Part shown: positions 28,307 through 37,546 of the stretch, piece by piece
Layout: every line of letters starts with the position of its first letter
Position numbering within the stretch: position 1 is the first letter of the stretch
Origin: Cohnella faecalis
GTDB taxonomy: Bacteria; Bacillota; Bacilli; Paenibacillales; Paenibacillaceae
NCBI RefSeq assembly: GCF_003570905.1
Contig: NZ_QXJM01000027.1
Coordinates: forward strand, 62,001-126,000
Reading direction: 5' to 3'
DNA length: 64,000 nucleotides
The notes under the pieces: model-generated
Seen by the model: the letters and a program-made list of their open reading frames with translations, nothing else
Told to the model about the DNA's origin: nothing
Database searches by the model: none
Position numbers and translations under genes: made by a program

Positions 28307-29388
28307 TGGAAAAGCTGGCGCCGAAGCATTACGCGGTGCAAGACGACAAGATCGGCCTGCAGGTCGGAACTCTTCGCAAAGAAATCAAGAAGGTGCTTAT
28401 TGCGCTGGATGTTACTCCCGAAGTGGTGGACGAGGCATCCGCTCTCGGATGCGAGCTTATTATCGCTCATCATGCGGTCATTTACCGTCCGCTTGCCCAT
28501 CTTCGGACGGATACCCCGGCCGGGGCGCTTGCTTCCGCTCTTCTACGGAACGATATCGCCGTCTATATTTCTCATACGAATCTGGATACGGCAGACGGCG
28601 GCATGAACGATTGGATGGCGGAAGCGCTGGAGCTGGAAGGACGAGGCGTGTTGGAGGAGGTTCATACGGACAAGCTCTTCAAGCTTGCGGTATTCGTGCC
28701 GGAAACGCACGCGGAGGCGGTCAGAAACGCTTTGTTCCAAGCGGGCGCAGGCTGGATCGGCAATTACAGCCATTGCAGCTTTAATGTCCCGGGGACGGGA
28801 ACGTTCTTGCCCCGCGAAGGGAGCGAGCCATTCCTGGGCAAGCCTGGCAAGCTGGAGCAAGCGGCGGAAATTCGCATCGAGACGGTCGTCCCGGACAGCG
28901 TCCGCAAAGCGGTCGTGTCGGCGATGCTGAAGGCGCATCCTTACGAGGAGGTCGCCTACGATCTTTATCCGATGGATCTGAAGGGACGCTCGTTCGGGCT
29001 TGGCCGCGTAGGGAAGCTTGCGTCCGCCGAATCGCTCGACGCATTCGCGGAGAGGGTCAAGACGGCTTTGGACGTTCCTTTCGTCCGCGTCGTAGGCGCT
29101 CCGGACAAGTCGATTCGCAAAGTCGCCGTACTCGGCGGCTCCGGCTCGCGCTATATTCGGCACGCCTCATTCGCCGGAGCCGACGTGCTCGTCACGGGGG
29201 ATATCGATTACCACACCGCGCACGACGCGCTGGCGGCGGGACTCGCAATCGTCGATCCCGGGCATAACGCCGAGAAAATCATGAAGCGCAAAGTGGCGGA
29301 ATGGCTCGGCAACAAGCTGAAGGAGCAAAAATACGAGACGGAAGTGTTCGCCTCGCAGATTGCTACGGAGCCGTTTCGTTTGAAATGA
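28273..29388 (+). CDS. Nif3-like dinuclear metal center protein (YqfO type)
   Basis: A 371-residue protein starting at ATG 28273, with GGGAGG seven bases upstream. Metal-site motifs are IAHHAVIYRPL, SHTNLDTADGG and, near the C-terminus, DIDYHTAHDALAAGLAIVD. The middle part (about residues 130-230) is the PII/CutA-like insert found in long Nif3 proteins. Annotated in many genomes as GTP cyclohydrolase 1 type 2 homologue, a role not firmly shown. Overlaps trmK. Confidence 0.92.
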   Translation: MFARGETVVQLMEKLAPKHYAVQDDKIGLQVGTLRKEIKKVLIALDVTPEVVDEASALGCELIIAHHAVIYRPLAHLRTDTPAGALASALLRNDIAVYISHTNLDTADGGMNDWMAEALELEGRGVLEEVHTDKLFKLAVFVPETHAEAVRNALFQAGAGWIGNYSHCSFNVPGTGTFLPREGSEPFLGKPGKLEQAAEIRIETVVPDSVRKAVVSAMLKAHPYEEVAYDLYPMDLKGRSFGLGRVGKLASAESLDAFAERVKTALDVPFVRVVGAPDKSIRKVAVLGGSGSRYIRHASFAGADVLVTGDIDYHTAHDALAAGLAIVDPGHNAEKIMKRKVAEWLGNKLKEQKYETEVFASQIATEPFRLK

Positions 29389-29394
29389 TTGCCG

Positions 29395-29423
29395 TTGCTC
29401 TCGACGCCGTTTCGCGTTATACT
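29395..29423 (+). promoter_or_regulatory. Promoter of rnpB
   Basis: TTGCTC at 29395-29400, 17 bases, TATACT at 29418-29423; transcription would begin near 29431-29435, right at the P1 helix of the RNA. Confidence 0.65.
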
Positions 29424-29434
29424 GAATTCTGCAT

Positions 29435-29843
29435 TCCGGAAAGGTTGACAGACAATCGCTGGCGGCTTCGGCCGCGAGAGGAAAGTCCGGGCTTCGCAGG
29501 GCAGGATGCTGGATAACGTCCAGTCAGCGCGAGCTGAAGGATAGGGCCACAGAAATGGACCGCCGATGGCCGCTTGCGGCACAGGCAAGGATGGAACCGT
29601 GGTGTAAGAGACCACGAGGGGCACTGGCGACTTTGCCCCTGGTAAACCCCATTTGAAGCAAGACCGAGGAGAACGCGGCTTAACGGCAGCCCTTGCCCGG
29701 GGTGCGTTCGGGTTGGTCGCTCGAGCCGTTCAGTAATGGACGGCCTAGAAAGATGATTGTCGCTTCCATCGTGGGAGGACGGCCAATAACCGTCCGCTGC
29801 ACCACCGGAAGTACAGAACCCGGCTTACGGCAAGCTTTCCGGA
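29435..29843 (+). ncRNA. rnpB: RNase P RNA, bacterial class B type
   Basis: The catalytic RNA of RNase P, which matures tRNA 5' ends. Universal core segments are visible: GAGGAAAGTCCGGGCT near 29477, ACAGAAATGGACCGCC near 29549, and the 3' core ACAGAACCCGGCTTA at about 29814-29828. Ends are set by P1: TCCGGAAAGGTTG (29435-29447) pairs with CAAGCTTTCCGGA (29831-29843) with one mismatch. Length of about 409 nt fits the Bacillus-type RNA. An independent promoter and terminator flank it. Confidence 0.95.
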
Positions 29844-29848
29844 TGTAC

Positions 29849-29901
29849 GAAAAAGGCTGTCCCGACAGGTCCTAGACGACCTTGCTGCGGGACAGCCTTT
29901 T
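29849..29901. terminator. Bidirectional terminator between rnpB and the bdbC-like gene
   Basis: AAAAAGGCTGTCCCG and CGGGACAGCCTTTTT form a long stem with A-run and T-run on either side, so it can serve rnpB (+) and the convergent minus-strand operon. Confidence 0.9.
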
Positions 29902-29920
29902 TCGTTGCTTGAATGGCTGA

Positions 29921-30382
29921 TCAATTCGACCGGGCAGGCTCGCCGTCAGTCGATTCTTCTGTGCTTGAAGGTTTGGCCATGATCAGGAAGAACGCGATGA
30001 GAATGAAAGCGATAAGCGCAAGCAACGGTATCGTAATAATTCCGAACCAGTCCAAATAGTCGCTGTTGCACGGTACTCCGACGGTGCATGGCAGCAGGTC
30101 GGCCATTCCGGGAATTTTTTGTTCGGCGTAATGATAGACCGAGAACAAGCCGCCGATGAAGACGAGCGGCAGCGCGTAGCCGATCATGCCGCGGTCGTCG
30201 CGTATTGCCGCCCTGCCGAGCAGGTAGACGAGCGGATACATGAAAATCCGCTGAATCCAGCACAATTTGCAAGGCGCATAATCCATTACCTCGCTAAGGA
30301 ACAAGCTGCCGCCGGTCGCGATCAGCGACACGATCCACGCGAATAATAGACCGTAAGTCCGAATGAACGTTTTCAAGCTCAT
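29921..30382 (-). CDS. BdbC/DsbB-like disulfide bond formation protein
   Basis: About 153 residues with four membrane helices. Redox pairs are CKLC in KLCWIQRIFMYP after helix 1-2, and CTVGVPC in the second extracytoplasmic loop. DsbB-type proteins reoxidise a DsbA partner with quinone. The partner gene lies directly upstream on the same strand. The start is ambiguous: ATG at 30382 is only one base from GGAGG, while TTG two codons later (30376) has ideal spacing of seven. Confidence 0.9.
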   Translation of the reverse strand: MSLKTFIRTYGLLFAWIVSLIATGGSLFLSEVMDYAPCKLCWIQRIFMYPLVYLLGRAAIRDDRGMIGYALPLVFIGGLFSVYHYAEQKIPGMADLLPCTVGVPCNSDYLDWFGIITIPLLALIAFILIAFFLIMAKPSSTEESTDGEPARSN

Positions 30383-30389
30383 TCCTCCG

Positions 30390-31112
30390 TTATTTACCGG
30401 CTTCTTCGACGGCTTTATCGAGCTCAACCTTTAATTTGCTGTAATCGAGTGAGACGCTCGAATCGAGCACCTTGCCATTGATAAGAACTGTAGGAGTGCC
30501 GGTAAAATTCTTTTTCCGGGCAAGAGCGTTCTGCTTGTCGATTTCGCCTGAGTACGTGCCTTCGTCGATATCTTTGCGGAGCTTGTCGTAATCGACGTTT
30601 ACTCCGTTCGATTTGGCGAGCTCGGTCAGAAAATCGGGTGTCGCCCAGGCGGCTTGTTCGTCCGCTTGTTGATTCTCGTAAAGCGCGTCGTAAAATTTCC
30701 AAAACTCGTCTTTGTTCTGGTGGTAGATCGATTGACCGGCCAGCGCGGCCGTGTAGGAGTCCTGAGCGATAATCGTGAAGTTGAGGAAGGAAAACGACGC
30801 TTTGCCCGTATCGACATAATCCTTCTTGATTTGCGATAAAATGTCTTTGCTGAAATATTGGCAGGTCGGACATTTGAAATCTCCGAATTCGGCGATTTTA
30901 ACCGGCGCTTCCACCGAGCCGAGCGTCGGAACCTTGTCGTAAGCGATATCGACTACTCCCGCCTTCGGCTTTAAGATGATAGCCGCCGCGATCAGAGCAA
31001 TGAAGCAGACGACGATGCCCCATATAAGTACCCGCATTCTTTTTTGCTTTTTTTGCTGCTGTTGCTGTTTGATTTGTTTGACTGTCGCTTTTTGCTGTGA
31101 TTTTTGCGCCAA
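30390..31112 (-). CDS. BdbD/DsbA-like thiol-disulfide oxidoreductase
   Basis: A membrane-anchored thioredoxin-fold protein of about 240 residues: a basic Gln/Lys-rich N-terminus, one membrane helix, then the active site GDFKCPTCQYFS and the cis-Pro loop FTGTPTVLING. TTG 31112 is preferred as start (AAGGGG ten bases upstream); an in-frame ATG exists at 31142. It probably oxidises exported proteins and is recycled by the downstream DsbB-like protein, its operon partner. Confidence 0.9.
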   Translation of the reverse strand: MAQKSQQKATVKQIKQQQQQKKQKRMRVLIWGIVVCFIALIAAAIILKPKAGVVDIAYDKVPTLGSVEAPVKIAEFGDFKCPTCQYFSKDILSQIKKDYVDTGKASFSFLNFTIIAQDSYTAALAGQSIYHQNKDEFWKFYDALYENQQADEQAAWATPDFLTELAKSNGVNVDYDKLRKDIDEGTYSGEIDKQNALARKKNFTGTPTVLINGKVLDSSVSLDYSKLKVELDKAVEEAGK

Positions 31113-31174
31113 GTTAACTCGTCCCCTTTCTATCTTTTCCATAGTAACATCGAAACCTTAAGAAATCATGAGAA

Positions 31175-31219
31175 AAGAGAAAGAAAATAGCCTGAAAGGG
31201 TCGAATTCCCTCTCAGGCT
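31175..31219 (-). terminator. Terminator of the S8 protease gene
   Basis: On the minus strand AGCCTGAGAGGG and CCCTTTCAGGCT form a stem (31189-31219) followed by ATTTTCTTTCT. Confidence 0.75.
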
Positions 31220-31236
31220 GCCTGCTCGCAACGGCG

Positions 31237-33102
31237 TTATTTCATAATGCGTTCCAAATCCCGTTTCACTTGCCGCGGATAAAGCTGCAACGAGGAGGAC
31301 GTTCCGCCTGCAGCTTGAAGCGCGGCTTTGACGTCGATCTGGCCGTAGCCGAAGCTGGCGTCCTTGCCGGCGCTGCCTAGATCCTTGGCCGTTCGCCGCA
31401 GCACGTCCATTACCTCGGCATTGGTCATCTTCGGATTGGCGGCGCGGACCAAGGAGGCTAACGCCGAAACGTGCGGACACGCCATCGAGGTGCCCGACAG
31501 CGAAGCGTATCGGCTTCCCGGGTAAGTGCTGGCGATGGACGTGCCAGGCGCGGCTATGTCGATATAATCGCCATAGTTGGAATATTCGGCGCGGGCTTCG
31601 TTCGGATCGGTGGCGGCGACGCCAAGCACTTCCGGATAGGCGGCCGGATAGCCGGGGCGGTCGGTGTTGTCGTTGCCGCTGGCCGCAACGAGCACGACTC
31701 CATGGTCATAAGCGTATTTCAGCGCGTCATGCATGAATTCGGCGTCCGCGTAATTGCCCAAGCTCAGATTAATGACGTTCGCGCCGTGATCGACCGCCCA
31801 TACGACGCCTTCCGCCACCGAATAAGTGGATCCCGCACCGGTGCTGTCCAATACTTTGACCGGCATTATTTTCGTAAACCAGGTCATGCCTGCCACGCCT
31901 TCGCCGTTATTTACTTCTGCCGCGATAATGCCGGCTACGTGGGTGCCGTGCCCGACGTCATCGTCAGGCGGGCTCGACGGGTCGACGATGTTGGTGCCGG
32001 CCACCAAGCGGCCCTTCAAATCGGGATGATCGGATTGAACGCCCGTGTCGACGACGGCCACGACGATGTCCTTGCTTCCCTTGCTTACGTTCCAGCCCTG
32101 CTCGGTCGCAATTTCAGGCAGGTTCCACTGATACTCTGAGTAGAGAGTATCGTTAGGGACAATCGTCGACGAATCGTTCGCGGCCCGTTCGTCCGGAAGC
32201 TCGTTCGTCAAATACAAGTAGTGGGGCTCGACGTATACCGGATCGTATTTTTGAAAATACTTCATCAGTTGCTCGGCGCTGTGCTTCTTGGATCGGAATA
32301 CGTAAGTCTGCTTCAGATGGCGGACGACCGTCAGATGAAGCTCTTTGCGAATTTGCAGCAATTGCCGGTTATCCAGCGGTTTTTTGAATTTCACGACGAC
32401 CTCGTCCACCGAATAATGGCTGGCGTTCCCGTTGTCCTCCCCAGTTTTCACCGTTATATCTTTGGTTGTATTGGGTAACACCGATTCGATGCGATAGCGG
32501 CCTTCCGCAGGGTAAGGCACAACCCGCAAGTTACGCCTTTGATGGCGCTCGACTTCTTGAACGACGCTGGCGGAGAGCAGCATGACGAGCCCGCTTTTGC
32601 CATCCGAAGCAGGCTGCGCCAGCACGAAATGGCTTTTGCCCTCGTAGGCGAAAAGCGAGGAGGTGTATGCTCTCCCTGAGCGGATCGCGTTCTCTCCGTG
32701 CTTCCAGTAAGGCTCGGCGGCCTTTCTCAAGCCTTGAGCCGGAGACCCGGCGGCAACGGTCTGGCTTCCTTTCACCCAGGCGACGGCTTGCATCTCCGGA
32801 TGAGTTCGAAGCAACCGTTCGAGCGAGCCGGTTCGAGCGGCGACGGTGGCATCAGACTTGCCGTCCAAGTATTGAACGGCGTCGCGAACCGATTGCTTGC
32901 GGCTAAGGCGTTCGGTTTCTTGCATATCCCGCTTGATCGAGGAATGCTTGTAAGTAAGCTCCTTGCTTGCGGCTGCCTGCTTCAGACTGCTTGTCGAAGG
33001 CGGCGACGGGGTACGCGCCGCGGGAGGCGCGAAGAGAGGGACGACGAACAAGGCAACCGCGGCGGTAAATAACAGACCTAACAATGCGTAGCGACGGCGC
33101 AT
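31237..33102 (-). CDS. Secreted subtilisin-family (S8) serine protease
   Basis: A 621-residue protein with ATG at 33102 and AAGGAGG nine bases upstream; the signal peptide MRRRYALLGLLFTAAVALFV follows. Residues 40-230 form an unassigned N-terminal region; about 232-300 resemble an I9-type propeptide (DEVVVKFKKPLDNRQL...YVEPHYLYL). Catalytic triad: Asp352 (VVDTGVQSDHPD), His385 (GHGTHVAG) and Ser539 (SGTSMACPHVS). No cell-wall anchor is visible at the C-terminus. It is probably autoprocessed outside the cell. It is a separate minus-strand transcription unit. Confidence 0.93.
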   Translation of the reverse strand: MRRRYALLGLLFTAAVALFVVPLFAPPAARTPSPPSTSSLKQAAASKELTYKHSSIKRDMQETERLSRKQSVRDAVQYLDGKSDATVAARTGSLERLLRTHPEMQAVAWVKGSQTVAAGSPAQGLRKAAEPYWKHGENAIRSGRAYTSSLFAYEGKSHFVLAQPASDGKSGLVMLLSASVVQEVERHQRRNLRVVPYPAEGRYRIESVLPNTTKDITVKTGEDNGNASHYSVDEVVVKFKKPLDNRQLLQIRKELHLTVVRHLKQTYVFRSKKHSAEQLMKYFQKYDPVYVEPHYLYLTNELPDERAANDSSTIVPNDTLYSEYQWNLPEIATEQGWNVSKGSKDIVVAVVDTGVQSDHPDLKGRLVAGTNIVDPSSPPDDDVGHGTHVAGIIAAEVNNGEGVAGMTWFTKIMPVKVLDSTGAGSTYSVAEGVVWAVDHGANVINLSLGNYADAEFMHDALKYAYDHGVVLVAASGNDNTDRPGYPAAYPEVLGVAATDPNEARAEYSNYGDYIDIAAPGTSIASTYPGSRYASLSGTSMACPHVSALASLVRAANPKMTNAEVMDVLRRTAKDLGSAGKDASFGYGQIDVKAALQAAGGTSSSLQLYPRQVKRDLERIMK

Positions 33103-33258
33103 GCGGCATATCCTCCTTAGGTCCATGGTTAATGCCTATAGCATGAAGCGAAAGGAGAAAAATATACGGTGACAATTCCTCCATGCCAGTACCTTTCGCG
33201 TTTCAAATATGGTACTATAAATGAGAATTTTGCACGGTCTCTTGAAAGGGGAACTCTC

Positions 33259-33759
33259 ATGCCAGCCACCAACGTCAAAGGACTTGCCGAATCCAGCCGC
33301 GAAAAGTTAAAAATAGCCATCGCGCAACTGGAGCAATTTCTTAACGGACACGCATTGCCGCAGTTGGTCCAGGAAGATAAGGCGGAATCCGAAAATTTCT
33401 ACAGCGGTTTGCTTTCCGATTTGCGTCATCTGCTCGTCTTTTCCGAAGTCGCATACGAAAAGCTCGGCGCTTTGCTCAGACGTCCGAACTTTGATCTCGA
33501 ATTGGCGGAGCGCGCGCTTTATGAAGTTTATCATCATGGAGTCAATGCGTTTTTCTATCCGAAAAACGAATGCTATTCCGAAGACGGCCGATATGCTTAC
33601 ACAGGGCAAGACGCCATCCGCTTTCGTCAAAAGCCGGTTCGCGCGGCCCGCGATATCGTGCTGAACGTATCCCGTCTGTACGAAGAATTGCGCGACGATC
33701 TTTCCTATTACGAAAGCGATTATTTGACTCAGCGCCGTATGCAGGGTCAATCCAAATAA
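33259..33759 (+). CDS. YpuI family protein (DUF3907)
   Basis: A 166-residue, probably cytoplasmic protein. ATG 33259 has AAAGGGG nine bases upstream; the frame is open further upstream without start support. The sequence YEVYHHGVNAFFYPKNECY with YTGQDAIRFR is what I associate with the YpuI family. It is conserved in Bacillales with no known function. Confidence 0.8.
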   Translation: MPATNVKGLAESSREKLKIAIAQLEQFLNGHALPQLVQEDKAESENFYSGLLSDLRHLLVFSEVAYEKLGALLRRPNFDLELAERALYEVYHHGVNAFFYPKNECYSEDGRYAYTGQDAIRFRQKPVRAARDIVLNVSRLYEELRDDLSYYESDYLTQRRMQGQSK

Positions 33760-33839
33760 CATCGTTGCCTGTAAACTCCACCCTCCGATCCGCATACCCG
33801 CCCTTGCGGGGTGCACACTACGATCGGGGGGTGATTTGT

Positions 33840-34076
33840 ATGCCTAATGGCGTTGCATGCAGCGTAAGCAACTGCGCTTTTTGGGACCAAGGCAATCGTT
33901 GCGGAGCAAAGGAAATCGTCATCGAGATCGACGAGCACTCCCGAAGCCGTTGGAACGAGGAGTTCGGCGAAGAAGGGTTTGGCGAGCACCAGGATCATGC
34001 ATCGGCTTCATCCGTCACTTGCTGCTTGACATTCAAGCCCGGTAAGCTGAGCGCTTCCGACCGTTCGGATAGCTGA
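33840..34076 (+). CDS. DUF1540 Cys-rich protein
   Basis: A 78-residue protein from ATG 33840 with GGGGGGTGAT upstream. The single DUF1540 pattern is complete: CSVSNCAFWDQGNRCGAKEI, then a Glu/His-rich stretch and TCCLTFKPG. The conserved Cys residues suggest metal binding. Common in spore-forming Firmicutes; function unknown. It is a shorter internal part of a longer open frame that begins at 33570. Confidence 0.88.
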   Translation: MPNGVACSVSNCAFWDQGNRCGAKEIVIEIDEHSRSRWNEEFGEEGFGEHQDHASASSVTCCLTFKPGKLSASDRSDS

Positions 34077-34173
34077 AATGAGACGTTTGTCCTACTGTCG
34101 GGACTGGTCGAATCCGGGGATTATGTTGTACAATGGAACAGAATGTACAACTTGACTCCGGGAGAGAGCCGAT

Positions 34174-34863
34174 TTGAACGTTACGACGGATCCGCGCATC
34201 ATGAAGCAAATGTTATTGTCTCAGTGGCTGACGGAGACGAGTCCGTTCGCAGCTTCCTCAACGAACGGCACGACCGGAGAAAGCGGCGGAATGTTCGAGC
34301 TTCTTCTTGGTCAATTGATGGAGACTGCCTCCATCGGCGGGACGACCGCTTCAGGGAGCTCGCTGCCATCCAATGCGAATATGCTCGCTTCTTGGGGAAC
34401 GACCCAGTTTGGCAATTATTTGACGTCGGACACCGGATCGTCTTCCGCATTCGACGGACTAATTTCTGCCGCCGCCGCCAAATACGGGGTAGATCCCGCT
34501 CTTATTAAGGGCATCGTGCAGACGGAATCATCCTTTCAATCGAATGCCGTTTCATCGGCCGGCGCCAAAGGCCTCATGCAATTGATGGACGGAACGGCTC
34601 GCGGCCTTGGAGTTACGGATTCGTTGGATCCGGCTCAGAATGTCGAGGGCGGTACCCGGTTTTTATCGTACTTGCTGCGCAAATACGAAGGCAATGTTAC
34701 ATCCGCTTTGGCTGCGTATAACGCAGGACCGGGCAGAGTCGACCGACTCGGTCTGACGACCGATGCACTGCTCGCTTCGCGGATGAGCGAATTGCCCGAG
34801 GAGACGCAACAATATATCGGCAAGGTGCTGGAAGCTTCCCGTCAATGGAGCGCGTCCTTCTAA
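34174..34863 (+). CDS. Lytic transglycosylase, SLT domain
   Basis: A 229-residue protein from TTG 34174 with GGGAGAG upstream. The C-terminal half is an SLT fold: AKYGVDPALIKGIVQTESSF (catalytic Glu), SAGAKGLMQLMDGTARGLG and ALAAYNAGPGRVD. The N-terminal 100 residues are Ser/Thr/Gly-rich and low in complexity. No classical signal peptide is visible, as in some Bacillus homologues (YjbJ/CwlQ-like). It cleaves peptidoglycan glycan strands to 1,6-anhydro-muropeptides. Confidence 0.88.
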   Translation: MNVTTDPRIMKQMLLSQWLTETSPFAASSTNGTTGESGGMFELLLGQLMETASIGGTTASGSSLPSNANMLASWGTTQFGNYLTSDTGSSSAFDGLISAAAAKYGVDPALIKGIVQTESSFQSNAVSSAGAKGLMQLMDGTARGLGVTDSLDPAQNVEGGTRFLSYLLRKYEGNVTSALAAYNAGPGRVDRLGLTTDALLASRMSELPEETQQYIGKVLEASRQWSASF

Positions 34864-34966
34864 GCCGACCTTCTATCGATCGACAAGTAAGCAACGGGGA
34901 TCAACGCGGAGCAGTCGTCCGCGGTTGATCCTCTTTCATTAGGAAAACGGAAAAGGGAAGCGAACG

Positions 34967-36148
34967 ATGAAAATGTACTATTACGATCACTGCGCGTCCG
35001 CTCCTATTCATGAAACCGTGCTTCGGACGGTAACCGAGCTCATGGAGCTTCATTATGCGAACGCTTCCTCTCTGCACCGTTCGGGCGCAGAGGCGATGAA
35101 GCTGGTGGAGAGAGCGCGAGCGGGAGTGGCTGCGGTCATGGGCGCGAAGCCAGGCGAAGTCATTTTCACGTCCGGAGGGACGGAGGGCAACAATCTGGCG
35201 ATCAAAGGAACGGTCGCCAAATCCTCTAAGAGCCGAAAGCACGTTATCTCGTCCGCAATCGAGCATGCTTCGGTCTATCAATGTCTCCGGCAACTGGAGG
35301 AACAGGGCATCATCGAGGTAAGCTGGCTTCCCGTCGATTGTTACGGACGAGTAAGCGTCCAAGATGTCGAGGCGGCGATAAGTCCGGATACGATTCTCGT
35401 TAGCGTCATGCATGTAAATAACGAGACCGGAACCGTGCAGCCGATTCGGGAAATCGGAGCGCTTCTCGCCGGTTATCCTCAAATTCGGTTTCACGTCGAC
35501 GGCGTTCAGGCGATTGGGAAAACGGCGCTGAATTGGAACGGATGGGGGATCGATCTGTACACGGGATCCGCCCATAAATTCCGAGGCCCCAAGGGCGTCG
35601 GATTTTTGCTGGTGCGGGAAGGGATCGCGCTAAGCCCGCTGCTGGCGGGAGGCTCTCAGGAGCAAGGCGTTCGGGGCGGAACCTACAATGTGCCCGCGAT
35701 AGTCGGAATGGCTCAAGCGCTGCGGCTGGCGTCTGAGAGCATGGAACGAAGGCGCGAGACGATGTATGGTCTAAGAAGCAGACTTCTTGGGCTTGTACGG
35801 AACATTCCTGAGCTGGTCGTGAACGGATTCGGAGCCGAGGCGCACCAAGAAACGCAAGACGAAGCGGCTCCCCATATCGTTAATGTGTCGTATCCGGGAA
35901 TGAGGCCGGAGGTGCTTGTCCATATGCTGGAAAAGCAAGGCATTCTTATATCGACCCAATCCGCGTGCTCCTCGAAAAGTCTCAAGCCAAGCCGGGTCCT
36001 TCTGGCGATGGGGCATAAGGCGGAGCGCGCATCGGGAAGCATCCGCGTAAGCTTCGGCGACGAGCACACGGAAGCCGATATCGACGTTCTCGGAGAACGA
36101 TTGGCAATGACCGTCCGCAAGCTGAAGCCGTTGGAGGGAAGCCGTTAA
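34967..36148 (+). CDS. Cysteine desulfurase (IscS/NifS-type, ThiI partner)
   Basis: A 393-residue class V PLP enzyme. The Schiff-base Lys is about K204 in GSAHKFRGPKG, and the persulfide Cys is about C334 in STQSACSSKS. Other motifs are SGGTEGNNLAIKG and HVNNETGTVQP. The short active-site loop and the one-base overlap with thiI suggest the dedicated sulfur donor for 4-thiouridine synthesis, as with NifZ in B. subtilis. GGGAAGCG precedes the ATG. Confidence 0.93.
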   Translation: MKMYYYDHCASAPIHETVLRTVTELMELHYANASSLHRSGAEAMKLVERARAGVAAVMGAKPGEVIFTSGGTEGNNLAIKGTVAKSSKSRKHVISSAIEHASVYQCLRQLEEQGIIEVSWLPVDCYGRVSVQDVEAAISPDTILVSVMHVNNETGTVQPIREIGALLAGYPQIRFHVDGVQAIGKTALNWNGWGIDLYTGSAHKFRGPKGVGFLLVREGIALSPLLAGGSQEQGVRGGTYNVPAIVGMAQALRLASESMERRRETMYGLRSRLLGLVRNIPELVVNGFGAEAHQETQDEAAPHIVNVSYPGMRPEVLVHMLEKQGILISTQSACSSKSLKPSRVLLAMGHKAERASGSIRVSFGDEHTEADIDVLGERLAMTVRKLKPLEGSR

Positions 36149-37368
36149 TGAACGAGCAATTGGTAATGGTCCGATTCGGAGAAGTATCGATCAAAGGCCG
36201 AAACCGCAACCGGTTCGAGGAACGGTTGGTTCGGCAAATCAAATGGGCGCTGCGAGCATTTGCCGCTCTTACTTACGACAGAACGTACGGACGTCTGCTC
36301 GTCCACCTGAACGGCGAGAGCTATGAGCCGATTGCGGTCAAGCTGAGGGACGTATTCGGAATCGGATCGTTCAGTCCGGTATTTAAAGTCGACCACGATC
36401 TGGAGGCGATTCGCGAGGCCGCCTTGAATGCGATCCGCACGATTGAGCCGGCCCCGCGCACGTTCAAAATGATTGTTAAGCGCGCGTGGAAAGGGTTTCC
36501 TCACGATACGCCGCAAATGAATCATTTGGTCGGATCGCATGTCCTGCGAAATACGCCTGAATTGAAAGTAGATGTCCGAAATCCGGAAGCCGAGCTGAAG
36601 GTCGACATTCAAGCCGAGGCGACTTACGTCTATTGCAAAGTGGAGAAAGCTTCGGGAGGCTTCCCTTACGGAATGAACGGCAAAGCCGTCCTGCTGCTTT
36701 CGGGTGGAATCGACAGTCCCGTCGCGGGCTGGATGGCCATGCGCAAAGGGCTGGAAGTGGAAGCCGTCCATTTTCACAGCTACCCGTTCACAAGCGAGCA
36801 GGCGAAGGAGAAGGTCGTCGCGCTGGCGCAGCGTCTCGCTTATTTCGGCGGGAAAATCAAGCTTCATCTTGTTCCTTTCACCGACATTCAGACGTCGCTC
36901 GCGCAGACGGGGCACGACAGCCTGATCATTACTCTTATGCGCCGATCCATGCTTCGCATCGCGGAGCGGCTGGCGGAGAAGAACGGGGCGCTGGCAATTG
37001 TCACAGGAGACAGCTTGGGGCAGGTCGCCAGTCAAACGCTGGGGAGCATGAACGTTATCGGGCGTGAAACGTCCCTTCCGCTTCTTCGGCCGCTCATCAT
37101 GATGGACAAGCTCGAAATCATTCGGATCGCGGAAAAGATCGGTACGTTCCAAACGTCTATCTTGCCTTATGAGGATTGCTGCACGTTGTTCGTGCCGAAA
37201 TCTCCGGCGACAAATCCGAATCTTCGGATTGTAAGGCAGGTGGAGACCGCGTTGGGAGACGATCTCGATCGGATGATCGCGGAGGCGGTCGACGGAACGG
37301 AGACGCTTACAGTGACGGAGATCGGTCGTTCGGATACGACAAATATTGCGGAAGACAAGTGGTTTTGA
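36148..37368 (+). CDS. thiI: tRNA 4-thiouridine synthetase ThiI (rhodanese-less)
   Basis: A 406-residue protein with an N-terminal ferredoxin-like domain, a THUMP domain, and a PP-loop adenylation domain with LLLSGGIDSPVAGWM. The C-terminus has DCCTLFVPKSPATNP with Cys344-Cys345. It lacks the rhodanese domain of the E. coli enzyme, as in Bacillus, and so depends on the adjacent desulfurase. The product s4U8 in tRNA is a UV sensor. TAATG junction with the previous gene. Confidence 0.95.
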   Translation: MNEQLVMVRFGEVSIKGRNRNRFEERLVRQIKWALRAFAALTYDRTYGRLLVHLNGESYEPIAVKLRDVFGIGSFSPVFKVDHDLEAIREAALNAIRTIEPAPRTFKMIVKRAWKGFPHDTPQMNHLVGSHVLRNTPELKVDVRNPEAELKVDIQAEATYVYCKVEKASGGFPYGMNGKAVLLLSGGIDSPVAGWMAMRKGLEVEAVHFHSYPFTSEQAKEKVVALAQRLAYFGGKIKLHLVPFTDIQTSLAQTGHDSLIITLMRRSMLRIAERLAEKNGALAIVTGDSLGQVASQTLGSMNVIGRETSLPLLRPLIMMDKLEIIRIAEKIGTFQTSILPYEDCCTLFVPKSPATNPNLRIVRQVETALGDDLDRMIAEAVDGTETLTVTEIGRSDTTNIAEDKWF

Positions 37369-37388
37369 AAAACAATTTTGCTTAACTA

Positions 37389-37441
37389 AAGAGGTTGAAT
37401 CGGCCATACAAGCCGCTTCAACCTCTTTTTCTCATTATTTG
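37389..37441 (+). terminator. Terminator of the desulfurase-thiI operon
   Basis: AAGAGGTTGAA and TTCAACCTCTT (37389-37399, 37427-37437) with an inner CGGC/GCCG pair, then TTTT. It also marks the left edge of the lasso-peptide island. Confidence 0.92.
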
Positions 37442-37487
37442 GAAATTTAATCATCTAAAATCCATAATAATTAATGTCAAATCATGC

Positions 37488-37515
37488 TTGTAAATTACCG
37501 AGCAGATGATATAAT
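37488..37515 (+). promoter_or_regulatory. Promoter of the lasso-peptide cluster
   Basis: TTGTAA at 37488-37493, 16 bases, perfect TATAAT at 37510-37515. The transcript should start near 37522, inside the palindrome listed next. Confidence 0.7.
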
Positions 37516-37532
37516 GATACAAAACGTATCAT
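37514..37532 (+). promoter_or_regulatory. Palindromic candidate operator at the lasso-cluster start site
   Basis: Perfect 7-bp inverted repeat ATGATAC-AAAAC-GTATCAT that begins in the -10 box and covers the expected +1. The position is ideal for a repressor. No regulator gene lies within the cluster, so the binding protein is unknown. Confidence 0.5.
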
Positions 37533-37546
37533 AAATGAGGGATGGC

